Below, in pieces: positions 1 to 9,678 of a stretch of 58,685 nt of DNA. The DNA comes from Methylococcaceae bacterium (GTDB lineage: Bacteria > Pseudomonadota > Gammaproteobacteria > Methylococcales > Methylomonadaceae). The translations under genes were made by a program, and so were the position numbers. The notes under the pieces are model-generated. The model made no database searches, was not told the DNA's origin, and saw only the letters and a program-made list of their open reading frames with translations. Position 1 is the first letter of the stretch; each line of letters begins with the position of its first letter. The DNA is taken from the NCBI GenBank assembly GCA_007280895.1, contig QYQN01000060.1:1-58685 (forward strand). The letters run 5' to 3'.

Positions 1-371
1 AGTCACTTTGAATTTAGCCTAAACAAGGCTAATGCTGTTCTTCAACGCTAAGCAAGGTGTATATTTAATGAACCACAACATTTTTATTCCCCTACTTTTT
101 AAACATTTTCACCAGCAATCAAGCCATTACCCACTTGTCCACATTTTCTGTGGATAAGCTTGTGGGTAACTGCGTTATAAGTTCGTAGATTGCCCGTAAA
201 ACAATACCTTGCTACACTTTGTCTAGTTTTTATACTTTATTTTTATTAAAATAAAATCAATAAGTTACATTGTCATAGTAGAGTTTTATAGTCCAGCAGT
301 TGGCGTTTATCTCGCTTTTTTTATACGGTGTACTGTTGTGCATAAACACTTTTTAATCGATACCAAACAAC
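1..371. other. Leading intergenic region with DnaA-box-like cluster and AT-rich tract
   Basis: No convincing ORF is visible before the first gene, which ends on the minus strand at 372. Positions 127-169 hold four 9-mers close to the DnaA box: TTACCCACT (127-135), TTGTCCACA (135-143), TGTGGATAA (149-157, the exact reverse complement of TTATCCACA) and TGTGGGTAA (161-169). A fifth, TGTGCATAA (337-345), is the complement of TTATGCACA. A very AT-rich stretch lies between them at about 220-265. The two box pairs face each other, so 127-169 is also an inverted repeat. This could be a replication origin or a DnaA-regulated promoter of a gene to the left of the window. No GATC sites were seen in the region. 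Confidence 0.4.
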
Positions 372-1127
372 TTACATCAGCGCAAGTAATTCAGTAAAAA
401 TATGACCATTTGTGGCTAAAATTTGTTTGGGATAGATGCCTTCTTTACCACTAAAATCGGTGACGGTTGCGCCGGCTTCTTTGGCAATTAATGCACCGGC
501 GGCAACATCATATAAATTTAGTTCTTGTTCCCAAAAGGCATCAACCTGACCATCTGCTACCAAGCATAAGTCGATTGCAGCCGAGCCATAACGACGTTGT
601 CCGGTGGTGTGTTGGGCAATTCTGCAAAACCGAGCCAGATTATTATCTGGCAAGTACGCTCGTAAACAGGCAAACCCTGTGGCTATCATGGCATCTGCTA
701 ACTGAGTTTCGGAAGATACGCGTATCGGTAAGCCATTTTTAAAGGCTCCCTGCCCTTTTGCTGCGCTGTAATAATCATTTAGTGCTGGTGCGTAGACCGC
801 ACCGAGTTGCAGTTCGCCTTCAACTTCCAAGGCGACACTGATTGCCCAAAAATATTGTCCGCGTGCAAATGAGTGTGTGCCATCGATAGGATCCACTACC
901 CAGCGTGCTGTTTGATTTGCTGATTGGCCACTTTCTTCTCCCCAGAATCCATATTCTGGATAGGCTTGCGTTAATTTTTCTTGTAAATAAGCTTCTACTT
1001 CAAGATCTGCTTGGGTCACAAAATCACGTGGATTTTTTTTAGTGACTTCAATTTGTGCTAAGTTGCTAAAGTGGGTTAAGGCAATTTTTCCTGCTTCACG
1101 AACAATTATTTCCAATTTTTTTATCAT
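372..1127 (-). CDS. Inositol monophosphatase family protein
   Basis: The protein (251 aa) belongs to the Mg2+-dependent, Li+-sensitive sugar/inositol phosphatase family, which is cytoplasmic. The metal-binding signatures are in the expected order: GEES at residues 63-66, WVVDPIDGTHSF at 76-87, and YDVAAG at 206-211 near the C-terminus with the last metal-ligand Asp at 207. Length fits the family (about 250-270 aa). The substrate cannot be read from sequence: SuhB-type inositol-1-phosphate, histidinol phosphate (HisN) and 3'(2'),5'-bisphosphate (CysQ) enzymes share these motifs. It ends the short minus-strand run with the DUF1249 and QueD-like genes, but a 47-bp gap separates it from its upstream neighbour, so an operon is only likely. 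Family call strong, substrate unknown. Confidence 0.9.
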   Translation of the reverse strand: MIKKLEIIVREAGKIALTHFSNLAQIEVTKKNPRDFVTQADLEVEAYLQEKLTQAYPEYGFWGEESGQSANQTARWVVDPIDGTHSFARGQYFWAISVALEVEGELQLGAVYAPALNDYYSAAKGQGAFKNGLPIRVSSETQLADAMIATGFACLRAYLPDNNLARFCRIAQHTTGQRRYGSAAIDLCLVADGQVDAFWEQELNLYDVAAGALIAKEAGATVTDFSGKEGIYPKQILATNGHIFTELLALM

Positions 1128-1174
1128 GTTAATCCTCAGTTAGGTTGGTGTAATCATTAAAAATGTGCACACTA

Positions 1175-1618
1175 TTAGCCCATGACTTTATCAAGGCTGG
1201 GCACTCTATTAAATTGATACTTACTTTTTAAACAATGGTCTAGCCATTTTTGTAGAAATAAATTTAACCGCCATTTGTACTGTAGTATTTCTTTTGTTAA
1301 GCCAGGATTATCAAACACAGTGTTAACACTTAACCGCGCTGAATCACTGATTACTTCTGCTAGCCGTACATCTACATAAATTCTTATCAGCACGGCTGGT
1401 TCGCTATCGCTGAAAAAACAATGGGTTAATTTGATTGTTCTGGTGTAGGGTGTTTTTTCAATCACGTCAAGATACAAATCAACATGTTGCGCAGCAAAAC
1501 CCATAGCATGGTCTTGAACGTGGAGTAAATGAGGAATTAAATCGAACAATTTTTGATAATTAGACTCACAAAGCTGTTCTAAACAGTATGCTTTATTGAC
1601 TGGATTAAGAAAACTCAT
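1175..1618 (-). CDS. DUF1249 (YqiB-like) protein
   Basis: A 147-aa protein that resembles the DUF1249 family, whose E. coli member is YqiB. The N-terminal part (residues 13-40) has the CESNYQKLFDLIPHL pattern of that family. It is followed by an alternating hydrophobic region and a conserved Tyr/Trp-rich C-terminal segment (KWRLNLFLQKWLDHCL). No catalytic residues, signal peptide or membrane segment are visible. The function of the family is not known to me. The gene starts 6 bp after the QueD-like gene ends, which suggests co-transcription. The ATG start matches the usual family length. Confidence 0.75.
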   Translation of the reverse strand: MSFLNPVNKAYCLEQLCESNYQKLFDLIPHLLHVQDHAMGFAAQHVDLYLDVIEKTPYTRTIKLTHCFFSDSEPAVLIRIYVDVRLAEVISDSARLSVNTVFDNPGLTKEILQYKWRLNLFLQKWLDHCLKSKYQFNRVPSLDKVMG

Positions 1619-1624
1619 GACACC

Positions 1625-2044
1625 TTAATTTTCTTTATAACTGGCGCTGGCACTGGCGGTTTCCCATAGGGTGACGTCTGTAACAGTAAAGCCTGCTTTT
1701 TTTAAGTGCTGATACAGCATTTTACTTAGCACTTCTGCGGTGGGATGTTCATCGAGGGCTAAAAAACGCTCGTTATTTTGAATCAGGTAGGGGATTAAAC
1801 TATCTTCTTTATGAAGCAATAAATTATGATCTAAAAATTCGTCGATAAAACCGTCTACACATTGTCTAATATCAGCAAAATCACACACCATGCCTTGTTC
1901 GTCTAAGAACTCTTGGGTCACGGTAATTGAGGCTTTTACGCTATGACCATGAATATTTCGACATTTTCCTGCATGATTCATTAAACGATGACCGTAACAA
2001 AAATATACTTCTTTAGTGATTGAAAACATCCTGCTCCATTCCAT
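1625..2044 (-). CDS. 6-carboxytetrahydropterin synthase / PTPS family protein (QueD-like)
   Basis: A 139-aa tunnelling-fold enzyme. Zinc ligands are visible as one His in YGHRL (about residue 19) and two in the HGH at about 33-35. The Cys just before them (KCRNIHGH) matches the catalytic Cys of QueD-type enzymes rather than the Glu of PTPS-III. Further family marks are the LDH of the catalytic His (about 73-74), HPTAEVLSK, and the pterin-anchoring Glu in LWETASASASY. QueD converts dihydroneopterin triphosphate to 6-carboxytetrahydropterin for queuosine synthesis, but paralogues have other substrates and no queCEF genes are nearby. The ATG at 2044 has an AAGG ribosome site 8 bp upstream; an internal ATG at 2029 also has a purine-rich leader. 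Confidence 0.8.
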   Translation of the reverse strand: MEWSRMFSITKEVYFCYGHRLMNHAGKCRNIHGHSVKASITVTQEFLDEQGMVCDFADIRQCVDGFIDEFLDHNLLLHKEDSLIPYLIQNNERFLALDEHPTAEVLSKMLYQHLKKAGFTVTDVTLWETASASASYKEN

Positions 2045-2252
2045 AATAAAACCTTAGTGATGACAAAGTTTACTATAAAAAAATGGCGGCGTTGTCTGTT
2101 AAGGTATTTATTTCATCGATGTTTGCTTAAGTGTTACGTTGTTTATTCCCTTAATTTACGACGGATTAATTCAGCAGATTGAATTTATTTAGAATTAATT
2201 ACCAATTTTCTATAAAATCTTAGTCTTTTCTCAACTCGTCAACCTGAACTTC

Positions 2253-3209
2253 ATGGATTTAAAATTTCTCGATTTCGAACAACCCATCGCTGAATTGGAA
2301 GCGAAAATACAAGAACTGCGCAATGTGGAGTTTGATAACAAAATTAATATTTCCGATGCGATCAAGCAATTAGAAGAAAGAAGCCAAGCCCTGACTGAAA
2401 CTATTTTTTCTGAACTCACCGACTGGCAAATTTCCCAGATATCACGCCATCCTGGTCGACCTTACACGTTAGATTATATTGATCTTATCTTTACTGATTT
2501 CCATGAATTACATGGCGATCGTGCTTATGCTGATGATCCCGCCATTATTACGGGTTTAGCGCGTTTAAATAATCAGCCAGTGTTAATTATTGGGCATCAA
2601 AAAGGTCGCGATACAAAGGAAAAGATTTATCGCAACTTTGGTATGCCCAGACCTGAAGGCTATCGCAAAGCGTTACGCACCATGAAAATGGCTGAACGTT
2701 TTAAATTACCTATTATTTGTTTAATTGATACCCCAGGTGCTTACCCTGGTATTGGTGCTGAAGAGCGTGGGCAAAGCGAGGCTATTGCCAAAAACTTATT
2801 TGAAATGGCACAACTTAAAACACCTATTATCTGCACTATTATTGGCGAAGGTGGCTCTGGTGGAGCCTTAGCCATTGGTGTGGGTGATCGTTTAATCATG
2901 TTGGAATACAGCACCTATTCGGTTATTTCTCCCGAAGGCTGTGCTTCCATTTTGTGGAAAAGTGCTGATAAAGCGCAATTAGCGGCCGAGGCAATGGGCA
3001 TTACGTCTGATCGTATTCGTGAACAAGGTTTTCTTGATGAAGTTGTCCGCGAACCTTTAGGCGGTGGGCATCGTGACTTTAAAATTATTGCTGAGAACTT
3101 AAAGGAAACGTTAGTCCGCCATTTGAATGAGCTTAAACAGGATTCTATCGACACAATACTTGAAGCTCGCTATCAACGCATCATGAGTTTTGGTGTGTAT
3201 AACGAGTAA
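2253..3209 (+). CDS. accA: Acetyl-CoA carboxylase carboxyltransferase subunit alpha
   Basis: AccA pairs with AccD to form the carboxyltransferase that moves the carboxyl group from carboxybiotin to acetyl-CoA, giving malonyl-CoA for fatty-acid synthesis in the cytoplasm. The 318-aa length and the order of segments are standard: an N-terminal helical region starting [12 protein letters not shown], the [12 protein letters not shown] segment (about residue 65), the [12 protein letters not shown] segment, [17 protein letters not shown] (about 159-175) and the oxyanion-forming [15 protein letters not shown]. The gene stands alone on the plus strand and is divergent from the QueD-like gene; the usual dnaE or tilS neighbours are absent. 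No unusual residue was noticed. Confidence 0.97.
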   Translation: MDLKFLDFEQPIAELEAKIQELRNVEFDNKINISDAIKQLEERSQALTETIFSELTDWQISQISRHPGRPYTLDYIDLIFTDFHELHGDRAYADDPAIITGLARLNNQPVLIIGHQKGRDTKEKIYRNFGMPRPEGYRKALRTMKMAERFKLPIICLIDTPGAYPGIGAEERGQSEAIAKNLFEMAQLKTPIICTIIGEGGSGGALAIGVGDRLIMLEYSTYSVISPEGCASILWKSADKAQLAAEAMGITSDRIREQGFLDEVVREPLGGGHRDFKIIAENLKETLVRHLNELKQDSIDTILEARYQRIMSFGVYNE

Positions 3210-3305
3210 TGTTTTAGCTTATATTTTTGTTGCGAGGTGCGTGCTTTATTTCCTTCTTTGACAAATAAGACTGTACACAAGTCATTATTTTGATAGCTTT
3301 ATTGG

Positions 3306-3332
3306 GTGCAATAGCCGCTAGGCGTATTGCAC
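3306..3332. repeat. REP-like palindrome (copy 1)
   Basis: GTGCAATA and TATTGCAC form perfect 8-bp arms around a core that also pairs (GCC GCTA GGC). It lies between the convergent ends of accA and pdxJ. The GCAATA...TATTGC arms and the GCC/GGC core are shared with the palindrome at 12228-12256, so the two look like copies of one small dispersed repeat. It may also act as a transcription terminator for one or both genes, although it has no T-tract. Confidence 0.6.
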
Positions 3333-3408
3333 TCGCAAGGTGGTTGATAGTTTCCCCTACAAGCTCTGGGTGACCCAAAGGGTGTGCCCTTCTTCTCCAT
3401 CAGCGTAG

Positions 3409-4143
3409 TTATCTAGCCTTAAGAATTAGCTGCTTTAGCTCCTTGACCGCGTTAAACATGCCTAAAAAAAGTGCTTGGGCAATAATTGAATGACCAATAT
3501 TTAATTCTACAATTTCTGGTATGGCGCAAATTGCTTGTACATTTAGCATAGTTAAGCCATGCCCTGCATTGACTTGCAGTCCTGCTGCATGCGCATAACG
3601 TGCTGCGGTTTGTAAGCGTGCTAATTCTAGCGCGCGCTGTTGAGGAGTTAGTGCTTCTGCATAACAGCCTGTATGCAATTCAATCACGGGCACACGGGCT
3701 TTTATTGCGGCATCAATTTGTGCTAAATCAGGATCAATAAACAGTGACACGTGAATGCCAATGTCTGCTAAAAAATCACATGCACTGTGTAATCGACTGC
3801 CTCCAGAAATAACATCTAAGCCGCCTTCGGTAGTGAGTTCTTCGCGCTTTTCTGGTACTAAACAACAGGCATGTGGTCGTACTTTATCAGCAAAGGCTAA
3901 CATGCTATCTGTGACCGCCATTTCTAAATTAAGACGGGTTGCTATGCGTTCTTTTAGCACCAAGATATCGTGGTCTTGGATGTGTCGACGATCTTCTCTT
4001 AAATGGGCGGTAATACCATCAGCACCCGCCTGCTCGGCTAATAATGCGGCATCAAGTACATTGGGATAAGTGGTTTTTCTTGCTTGCCTTAAGGTTGCCA
4101 CATGATCAATATTAACGCCTAATAACACTTCTAATTTATTCAT
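3409..4143 (-). CDS. pdxJ: Pyridoxine 5'-phosphate synthase
   Basis: PdxJ condenses 1-deoxyxylulose 5-phosphate with 3-amino-2-oxopropyl phosphate to make pyridoxine 5'-phosphate, the last ring-forming step of the DXP-dependent vitamin B6 route. The 244-aa TIM barrel carries the family signatures: [20 protein letters not shown] near the N-terminus (residues 8-27), HLREDRRHI (about 47-55), [15 protein letters not shown] and [13 protein letters not shown] near the C-terminus. It overlaps the recO stop by 4 bp, so translation is probably coupled. In many gammaproteobacteria acpS follows pdxJ; here it does not, and the gene ends the operon facing accA. Confidence 0.97.
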   Translation of the reverse strand: MNKLEVLLGVNIDHVATLRQARKTTYPNVLDAALLAEQAGADGITAHLREDRRHIQDHDILVLKERIATRLNLEMAVTDSMLAFADKVRPHACCLVPEKREELTTEGGLDVISGGSRLHSACDFLADIGIHVSLFIDPDLAQIDAAIKARVPVIELHTGCYAEALTPQQRALELARLQTAARYAHAAGLQVNAGHGLTMLNVQAICAIPEIVELNIGHSIIAQALFLGMFNAVKELKQLILKAR

Positions 4144-4853
4144 TTTGTACTCTTTTTATAAATTTGCTTAATCACTTCACGACTTTTCAAGGTGCGCCCT
4201 TGCAGATGACTATCGATAACCGAGCGCATAAATAACTTTGCTTCCAGTAACATTCGCGCATCAGTTAAGTGTTGTTTTTTTAGTGCGTGCAACGCAGCGC
4301 CGCTGATATTGCCATGCACTGATTCTAGCAATCCATGTTCTTTACTAAAACGGTATTTTTTGGTTGCTTGTAACGCCTGCTGTGTTGCTGTTTCGTATTC
4401 TAAGGCTAAGCCATAACCCGTATGCACGAGCAGTTGGTATTCAAAAATTCGCAACACTCTTTCCAGTGAAGCGTGGTTTGTTAAACACAACAAGCACTTA
4501 TAATATGTGGTAAACACGTCTGGATGCGGGTCGTATTGATGCAGAAAAATACTGAGTAATTCATTCATATAAAAGGCACTGTAAACAGCCAAGCCATTGA
4601 CAACTGGGCTGTTATTGCGCATTTCAACATGGGTTAGCGTTTTTAATTCTGCCTTGCCTGCCCAAGATATTGATAGCAAATGAAACGGCTGTAATATTCC
4701 TGCGTTGTTAGATTTTAGTTTTCTAACTCCGTTAGCGACTAACGGAATTCTACCAAAATCTTGGGTTAATACGTCCAAAAGCACGCTGGTTTCACGATAA
4801 TTTCTACGCTGCAAGATAAAGGCAGGTTGTAAAAATACTCGTTGTTCAGTCAT
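4140..4853 (-). CDS. recO: DNA repair protein RecO
   Basis: RecO works with RecR to load RecA onto SSB-coated single-stranded DNA in the RecF recombination pathway. The 237-aa protein starts with the RecO N-terminal OB-fold segment ([20 protein letters not shown], residues 9-28) and [12 protein letters not shown], followed by the helical C-terminal half ([34 protein letters not shown]). The zinc-binding Cys cluster found in Gram-positive RecO is not evident, as is usual for gammaproteobacteria. It overlaps era by 8 bp upstream and pdxJ by 4 bp downstream, in the conserved rnc-era-recO-pdxJ order. Confidence 0.95.
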   Translation of the reverse strand: MTEQRVFLQPAFILQRRNYRETSVLLDVLTQDFGRIPLVANGVRKLKSNNAGILQPFHLLSISWAGKAELKTLTHVEMRNNSPVVNGLAVYSAFYMNELLSIFLHQYDPHPDVFTTYYKCLLCLTNHASLERVLRIFEYQLLVHTGYGLALEYETATQQALQATKKYRFSKEHGLLESVHGNISGAALHALKKQHLTDARMLLEAKLFMRSVIDSHLQGRTLKSREVIKQIYKKSTK

Positions 4854-5727
4854 TAAATCCTAAACTTTGCAAAGCTCTTTCGTTATCAGACCAGCCTCTT
4901 TTTACCTTGACCCAAAGCTGAATAAAAACTTTTTGACCAATCATTCGCTCAATATCAAGACGAGCATCAGTCCCTACTTTTTTAAGCATCTCGCCATCTT
5001 TACCAATCACAATATTTTTTTGCGTATCACGCTCTACCCAAATAATGGCGTAAATTTTGGTGATTGTTTCAAGCTCTTCATAACGCTCGATTTCAACTGT
5101 TAATTCATAAGGTAATTCTGCACCGAGCCTGCGTGTTAACTTTTCACGAACAATTTCTGCGGCTAAAAACCGTTGCGGACGATCGGTTACTTGATCTTCA
5201 GGAAAAATCAGTGGGTTTTCAGGGAGTAGTTCAAAAATAAGTTCTTCTAGTTTTTCAAGGTTGATACCACGTAAGGCAGAAATTGGAATCAGTTGTGCGA
5301 AGGGAAAACGGTGCTGTGCCGCATCAAAAAAACTTAAAATAACATCCTTATCTTTCACTTTATCCACTTTATTTACTGCAAGAATCACGGGTAAACCTGC
5401 CTCCTCTAGCTTTTTAAAGATAACATCATCATAGCTATGCCAAGAAAAGCCATCGATTATCCAAACAATCACATCGACACCCAATAAGGTCGTTTCTGCG
5501 GTTCGATTTAAATGACGATTTAAGGCGCGTTTTTGATTGTCGTGCATGCCAGGCGTGTCTAAATAAATGGCTTGCCCTGCTGGCGTGGTGTTAATGCCCA
5601 CAATACGGTGCCGCGTTGTTTGTGGTTTACGTGAGGTAATGCTAATTTTTTGTTTAAGCAAGTGATTCATTAATGTTGATTTACCAACATTAGGTCGGCC
5701 AATTAAGGCGACGTAGCCACAATTCAT
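4846..5727 (-). CDS. era: GTPase Era
   Basis: Era is an essential GTPase that binds the 3' end of 16S rRNA during 30S subunit maturation. The 293-aa protein has an N-terminal GTPase domain with G1 GRPNVGKST (residues 10-18), G3 DTPGMH (about 58-63), G4 NKVD (about 118-121) and G5 SAL (about 148-150). The C-terminal KH domain holds VIGKDGEMLKKVGTDAR and ends with VKVKRGWSDNERALQSLGF. It overlaps rnc by 4 bp (ATGA) and recO by 8 bp, typical of translational coupling in this operon. Confidence 0.98.
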   Translation of the reverse strand: MNCGYVALIGRPNVGKSTLMNHLLKQKISITSRKPQTTRHRIVGINTTPAGQAIYLDTPGMHDNQKRALNRHLNRTAETTLLGVDVIVWIIDGFSWHSYDDVIFKKLEEAGLPVILAVNKVDKVKDKDVILSFFDAAQHRFPFAQLIPISALRGINLEKLEELIFELLPENPLIFPEDQVTDRPQRFLAAEIVREKLTRRLGAELPYELTVEIERYEELETITKIYAIIWVERDTQKNIVIGKDGEMLKKVGTDARLDIERMIGQKVFIQLWVKVKRGWSDNERALQSLGFND

Positions 5728-6431
5728 TGAGTATCCTTAGTTGAGAGCAACGCAAGCATTTGCTCGGCGGCAGACTGTTCTGCTTTTTTTCTTGAAATAC
5801 CTTGCCCATAACTCACGTCTTCAATCATCGTCACGGTGCATTTAACCTTAAAGGTTTGCTCATGGGAGGGTCCAGACATGGTTAATAATTCATAATCAGG
5901 CAAGTCTTTTTTTTGTGCTTGCATGAGTTCTTGCAAACGTGTTTTAGGATCTTTTTCGCCATGTGTTAACGATAAATTTTGCAATTTATCAGCAAATAAA
6001 AAAACAATCCATTCTTGGCAGGCGGCGAAGCCCTGATCTTTATACAAGGCACCCATCAGTGCTTCCATAGCGTCTGATAAGATGGAGTCGCGGCGAAAGC
6101 CACCACTTTTTAATTCTCCTGAGCCCAGCACTAAGGCCTCGCCCAACTGGTATTTTCTGGCTAATTCTGCCAAGGTTGCTTCATTAACTAGACTAGCTCG
6201 CAACCGACTTAACGCACCTTCGCTAGCGACGGGAAAGGCATCAAATAATTTTTGCGCAATCACAAAGCCAAGAATTGAATCACCCAAGAACTCTAAGCGC
6301 TCATTATTATTTGAACTTGCGCTCCGATGCGTTAACGCTGCAATAAATAGCTTTGGATCATTAAATGTTAAGCCCAATTTTTTAGACAATAATTCCGATT
6401 TACTTGTCACTAACTCTTGCCTTGATGTCAT
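5724..6431 (-). CDS. rnc: Ribonuclease III
   Basis: RNase III cleaves double-stranded RNA in rRNA precursors and mRNA leaders. The 235-aa protein shows the endonuclease signature ERLEFLGDSILGF at about residues 44-56, with the second acidic cluster in SDAMEALMGALY (about 120-131). A C-terminal double-stranded-RNA-binding domain runs from about 157 to 226 and ends with SRKKAEQSAAEQMLALL. It lies 122 bp downstream of lepB. The small DUF4845 gene that sits between lepB and rnc in many relatives is missing here. Confidence 0.97.
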   Translation of the reverse strand: MTSRQELVTSKSELLSKKLGLTFNDPKLFIAALTHRSASSNNNERLEFLGDSILGFVIAQKLFDAFPVASEGALSRLRASLVNEATLAELARKYQLGEALVLGSGELKSGGFRRDSILSDAMEALMGALYKDQGFAACQEWIVFLFADKLQNLSLTHGEKDPKTRLQELMQAQKKDLPDYELLTMSGPSHEQTFKVKCTVTMIEDVSYGQGISRKKAEQSAAEQMLALLSTKDTQ

Positions 6432-6553
6432 TATTAACTCATTACCCCCTGATATTTTTAATTATGCATTAGCGAATAGATCGCTAACAGATTTTTTATG
6501 TTTACTCGTTTTGTTACCAAGCACGCTTAGCGGCTAATTATTGTGGAGGACAC

Positions 6554-7330
6554 TTAATGAAGTCTGGTTCCGATACGATCAAAACCAATGCCTTTATGCT
6601 GCATATCCCAACTCATCCAAATAAAAAAGGCTTTACCAACTAAGTTTTGTTCTGGCACAAACCCCCAATAACGCCCATCGTTACTGTTATCACGATTATC
6701 ACCCATCATGAAATAGCTGCCTTCAGGAACGGTATAAACGCCCTCTGCTGACAGCGCATCGGGTCTGACTAAAATGTCATGTTCAATACCGACAAGATTT
6801 TCTTTTAAACGTTCAGCTCCGGTCATGTCTTGACCTTGCCCAACGCCTTGATAAATGCCCAGTGACGCATAATTTACAGGTGTGTCGTTAACATATAAGC
6901 GTTTATTTTGATATACGATTTTATCGCCTGGCAGACCAATCAGGCGCTTAATATAATCAACACTGGGATCTTTTGGGTACCTAAAAACAACAATGTCACC
7001 ACGCTGCGGTTCATTTAAGGACAGAATTTTTTTATTAAGCACGGGTAAACGAATGCCGTAGGTAAATTTATTGACTAAAATAAAATCCCCCACCAGTAGA
7101 GTAGGCATCATTGACCCTGAGGGAATACGAAAAGGTTCTGCCAAAAAAGACCGTAACAGTAAAACAATTAACACAATGGGGAAAAACGATCGCGCATATT
7201 CAACCAGCCAAGGCTCTTCAGCTTCGTCAAATACCTTTCCTTGTGTTTTTAAAAAAACTAAATAACCTCCCCAAACAGTCCCTGTTACAACGGTAGCGAT
7301 AAATAAAAAAAATGCGAAATCAAAATCCAT
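6554..7330 (-). CDS. lepB: Signal peptidase I
   Basis: LepB cleaves signal peptides from exported proteins at the outer face of the inner membrane. The 258-aa protein has two N-terminal membrane segments (about 4-26 and 48-64). The catalytic Ser73 is in PSGSMMPTLLVGD and the general-base Lys128 in DYIKRLIGLPGDK; GDNRDNSNDGRYWG follows near the C-terminus. It lies 54 bp after lepA, in the conserved lepA-lepB-rnc order. Its substrates in this window would include SurA, LptD and the exported catalase-peroxidase and GDPD. Confidence 0.97.
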   Translation of the reverse strand: MDFDFAFFLFIATVVTGTVWGGYLVFLKTQGKVFDEAEEPWLVEYARSFFPIVLIVLLLRSFLAEPFRIPSGSMMPTLLVGDFILVNKFTYGIRLPVLNKKILSLNEPQRGDIVVFRYPKDPSVDYIKRLIGLPGDKIVYQNKRLYVNDTPVNYASLGIYQGVGQGQDMTGAERLKENLVGIEHDILVRPDALSAEGVYTVPEGSYFMMGDNRDNSNDGRYWGFVPEQNLVGKAFFIWMSWDMQHKGIGFDRIGTRLH

Positions 7331-7384
7331 AATTGTGTAGTGATAAGAGTTGAAAATTGGATTACCTGTGTTGACACAGTAAAT

Positions 7385-9184
7385 TTATTCTTTGTTAAGC
7401 TGTAACACAGCCAAAAACGCTTCTTGTGGAATTTCGATATTTCCCACCTGTTTCATCCGTTTTTTACCTGCTTTTTGTTTTTCTAGTAGTTTTTTCTTAC
7501 GACTAATATCACCGCCATAACATTTTGCAATCACGTTTTTACGCATCGCTTTAACTGTTGAACGTGAAATAATTTTAGCACCAATGGCGGCCTGTATGGC
7601 CACTTCGTACATTTGTCGTGGAATTAAATCTTTCATTTTTTCAACTAAATCACGACCACGATTTTGGCTCATATCGCGATGAACAATGCTTGATAAGGCA
7701 TCGACTTTGTCATTATTAATTAACACATCCAATTTAACTAAATCCGCCTCTTGAAAACGCAAAAATTCGTAATCAAACGAAGCAAACCCACGACTCACTG
7801 ATTTTAAACGATCAAAAAAGTCTAAAACAACTTCACTTAGTGGCATTTCGTAACGTAAAGAGACCTGCCGTCCAGCAAACTGCATGTCTTTTTGCACGCC
7901 ACGTTTTTCAATACACAAGGTGATGACATTACCTAAATAGGTCTCTGGCACCAAAATATTGGCTTGAATAATGGGTTCACGAATAACTTTTATCGTACTA
8001 ATGTCGGGAAGTTTTGCAGGATTATCCACCATTAACACGTCGTTGTTATGGGTGATCACTTCATAAATAACTGTGGGGGCGGTGGTTATTAAATCAACAT
8101 CGTATTCACGCTCCAAACGTTCTTGAACGATTTCCATGTGCAACATCCCTAAAAATCCACAGCGAAAACCAAACCCTAAGGCTTGTGAGGACTCTGGTTC
8201 AAATTGCAACGCGGCATCGTTTAAATTGAGTTTGTTTAAGGCTTCACGCAAATCTTCATAGTTATCTGAACTTACTGGATAAAGTCCTGCAAATACGCGT
8301 GGTTGGACACGTTGAAAACCCGTTAATGGCTCAAGCGCTGGACGATCCGTCCAGGTGATGGTGTCGCCAACGGGGGCACCAAAAATATCTTTTATACCCG
8401 CGACTAAAAACCCTACTTCTCCCGTGTTTAAGAACTCTTTTTCTAAACGCTTTGGGGTGAACACGCCCACTTTTTCTACGATGAAGGATTTTCCGGTCGA
8501 CATTATCGTAATCTTTTGTTTACGACGCACGCTGCCATGCATAATTCGAATTAAGGACACCACGCCCAAATAACTATCAAACCATGAATCAATAATCAAC
8601 GCTTGCAAGGGGCCGTCAAGATTACCAACGGGCGGCGGGATTTTGATGACCAATTGCTCTAACACATCTAAAACTCCAAGCCCTGTTTTAGCACTAATCA
8701 TTAAGGCTTCATCGGCTGGAATACCAATGACTTCTTCAATTTCAGATTGAACGCGTTCAGGTTCTGCCGACGGTAAATCAATTTTATTTAACACGGGCAC
8801 CACTTCTAAGCCTTGCTCAATTGCAGTGTAACAATTTGCCACGCTTTGGGCTTCCACGCCTTGTGCCGCATCAACCACCAATAAAGCACCTTCACAAGCG
8901 GCTAATGAACGTGACACTTCATAAGAAAAATCCACATGACCTGGGGTATCAATAAAATTGAGCTGATAGATTTCTCCATTTTTTGCTTTAAAATCTAAGG
9001 TGACGCTTTGTGCTTTGATGGTAATCCCACGCTCTCGCTCAATATCCATAGAATCAAGCACTTGCGCAGACATCTCGCGTTCACTTAAGCCCCCACACAG
9101 TTGAATAAAACGGTCTGCTAAGGTTGATTTGCCATGATCAATATGAGCAATAATAGAAAAATTTCTGATATGATTTAAATCCAC
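7385..9184 (-). CDS. lepA: Elongation factor 4 (LepA, ribosomal back-translocase)
   Basis: LepA is a translational GTPase related to EF-G that acts on ribosomes under stress or during assembly. The 599-aa length is standard. It starts with GTG ([21 protein letters not shown]); no ATG upstream restores a family-like N-terminus. Visible motifs are P-loop AHIDHGKST (residues 13-21), switch [13 protein letters not shown], switch [11 protein letters not shown], and NKIDLPSA. The LepA-specific C-terminal domain ends with [20 protein letters not shown]. It is the first gene of the minus-strand run that continues to pdxJ. The 5' side has almost 500 bp without a gene. Confidence 0.98.
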   Translation of the reverse strand: MDLNHIRNFSIIAHIDHGKSTLADRFIQLCGGLSEREMSAQVLDSMDIERERGITIKAQSVTLDFKAKNGEIYQLNFIDTPGHVDFSYEVSRSLAACEGALLVVDAAQGVEAQSVANCYTAIEQGLEVVPVLNKIDLPSAEPERVQSEIEEVIGIPADEALMISAKTGLGVLDVLEQLVIKIPPPVGNLDGPLQALIIDSWFDSYLGVVSLIRIMHGSVRRKQKITIMSTGKSFIVEKVGVFTPKRLEKEFLNTGEVGFLVAGIKDIFGAPVGDTITWTDRPALEPLTGFQRVQPRVFAGLYPVSSDNYEDLREALNKLNLNDAALQFEPESSQALGFGFRCGFLGMLHMEIVQERLEREYDVDLITTAPTVIYEVITHNNDVLMVDNPAKLPDISTIKVIREPIIQANILVPETYLGNVITLCIEKRGVQKDMQFAGRQVSLRYEMPLSEVVLDFFDRLKSVSRGFASFDYEFLRFQEADLVKLDVLINNDKVDALSSIVHRDMSQNRGRDLVEKMKDLIPRQMYEVAIQAAIGAKIISRSTVKAMRKNVIAKCYGGDISRKKKLLEKQKAGKKRMKQVGNIEIPQEAFLAVLQLNKE

Positions 9185-9678
9185 TGAGAGTTCTGCTGGT
9201 AATAAAAGTTTAGAAAATAAAAGAGGTTTGAAGCTAAGCCCCTTGAGTGGGTTTTAATGTTAGATCAATGACTCATTAACCATTTTTTTTAAAAAAGTAT
9301 TTTGAAGATTGATTTAAACGAGGGCTATTGTAGCAGAATAAACAAACCTGAATGTGTGCAAACAATCGCTAAGTTGCAGAAGGTAGACTGCCGATTGCTC
9401 TGAATGTCTGTGACATTGCTCTTGTATTAGGGTGTGAAGGGAAGTCCTCTAGCTTGCTTCTAAGGAAGCGCTGATTGCAAAAAAGAACAGACGCTAAGGC
9501 TGGGTGAGTGTGTCGCTAAAATTAAAACTTGCTTACAGTCTATTTGAGGACAAGGTGGATAAAAACAACGACTGGCCAACACGTGCCTGACATTGATTTA
9601 CCATGTCAGCACTGAAGCACTGTCATTGACAGGCTTCAGTGCTGTGGTGCGATGAATCAGAAAGAATTATTATCCTAA
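9185..9678. other. Intergenic region between katG and lepA
   Basis: About 490 bp with no ORF that I can support. It should hold the lepA promoter and the end of the katG transcript. The only clear structure is the long hairpin at 9607-9644. A T8-A6 run lies near 9283-9296. I do not see a confident -35/-10 pair. Confidence 0.5.
9607..9644 (-). terminator. Long hairpin downstream of katG
   Basis: CAGCACTGAAGC (9607-9618) and GCTTCAGTGCTG (9633-9644) are perfect 12-bp arms. Inside them CTGTC/GACAG adds 5 more pairs, giving a 17-bp stem with one bulged base and a 3-nt loop. It lies 34 bp beyond the katG stop. There is no T-tract on either side, so it may protect the 3' end or need a factor instead of being a classic intrinsic terminator. 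Confidence 0.5.
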
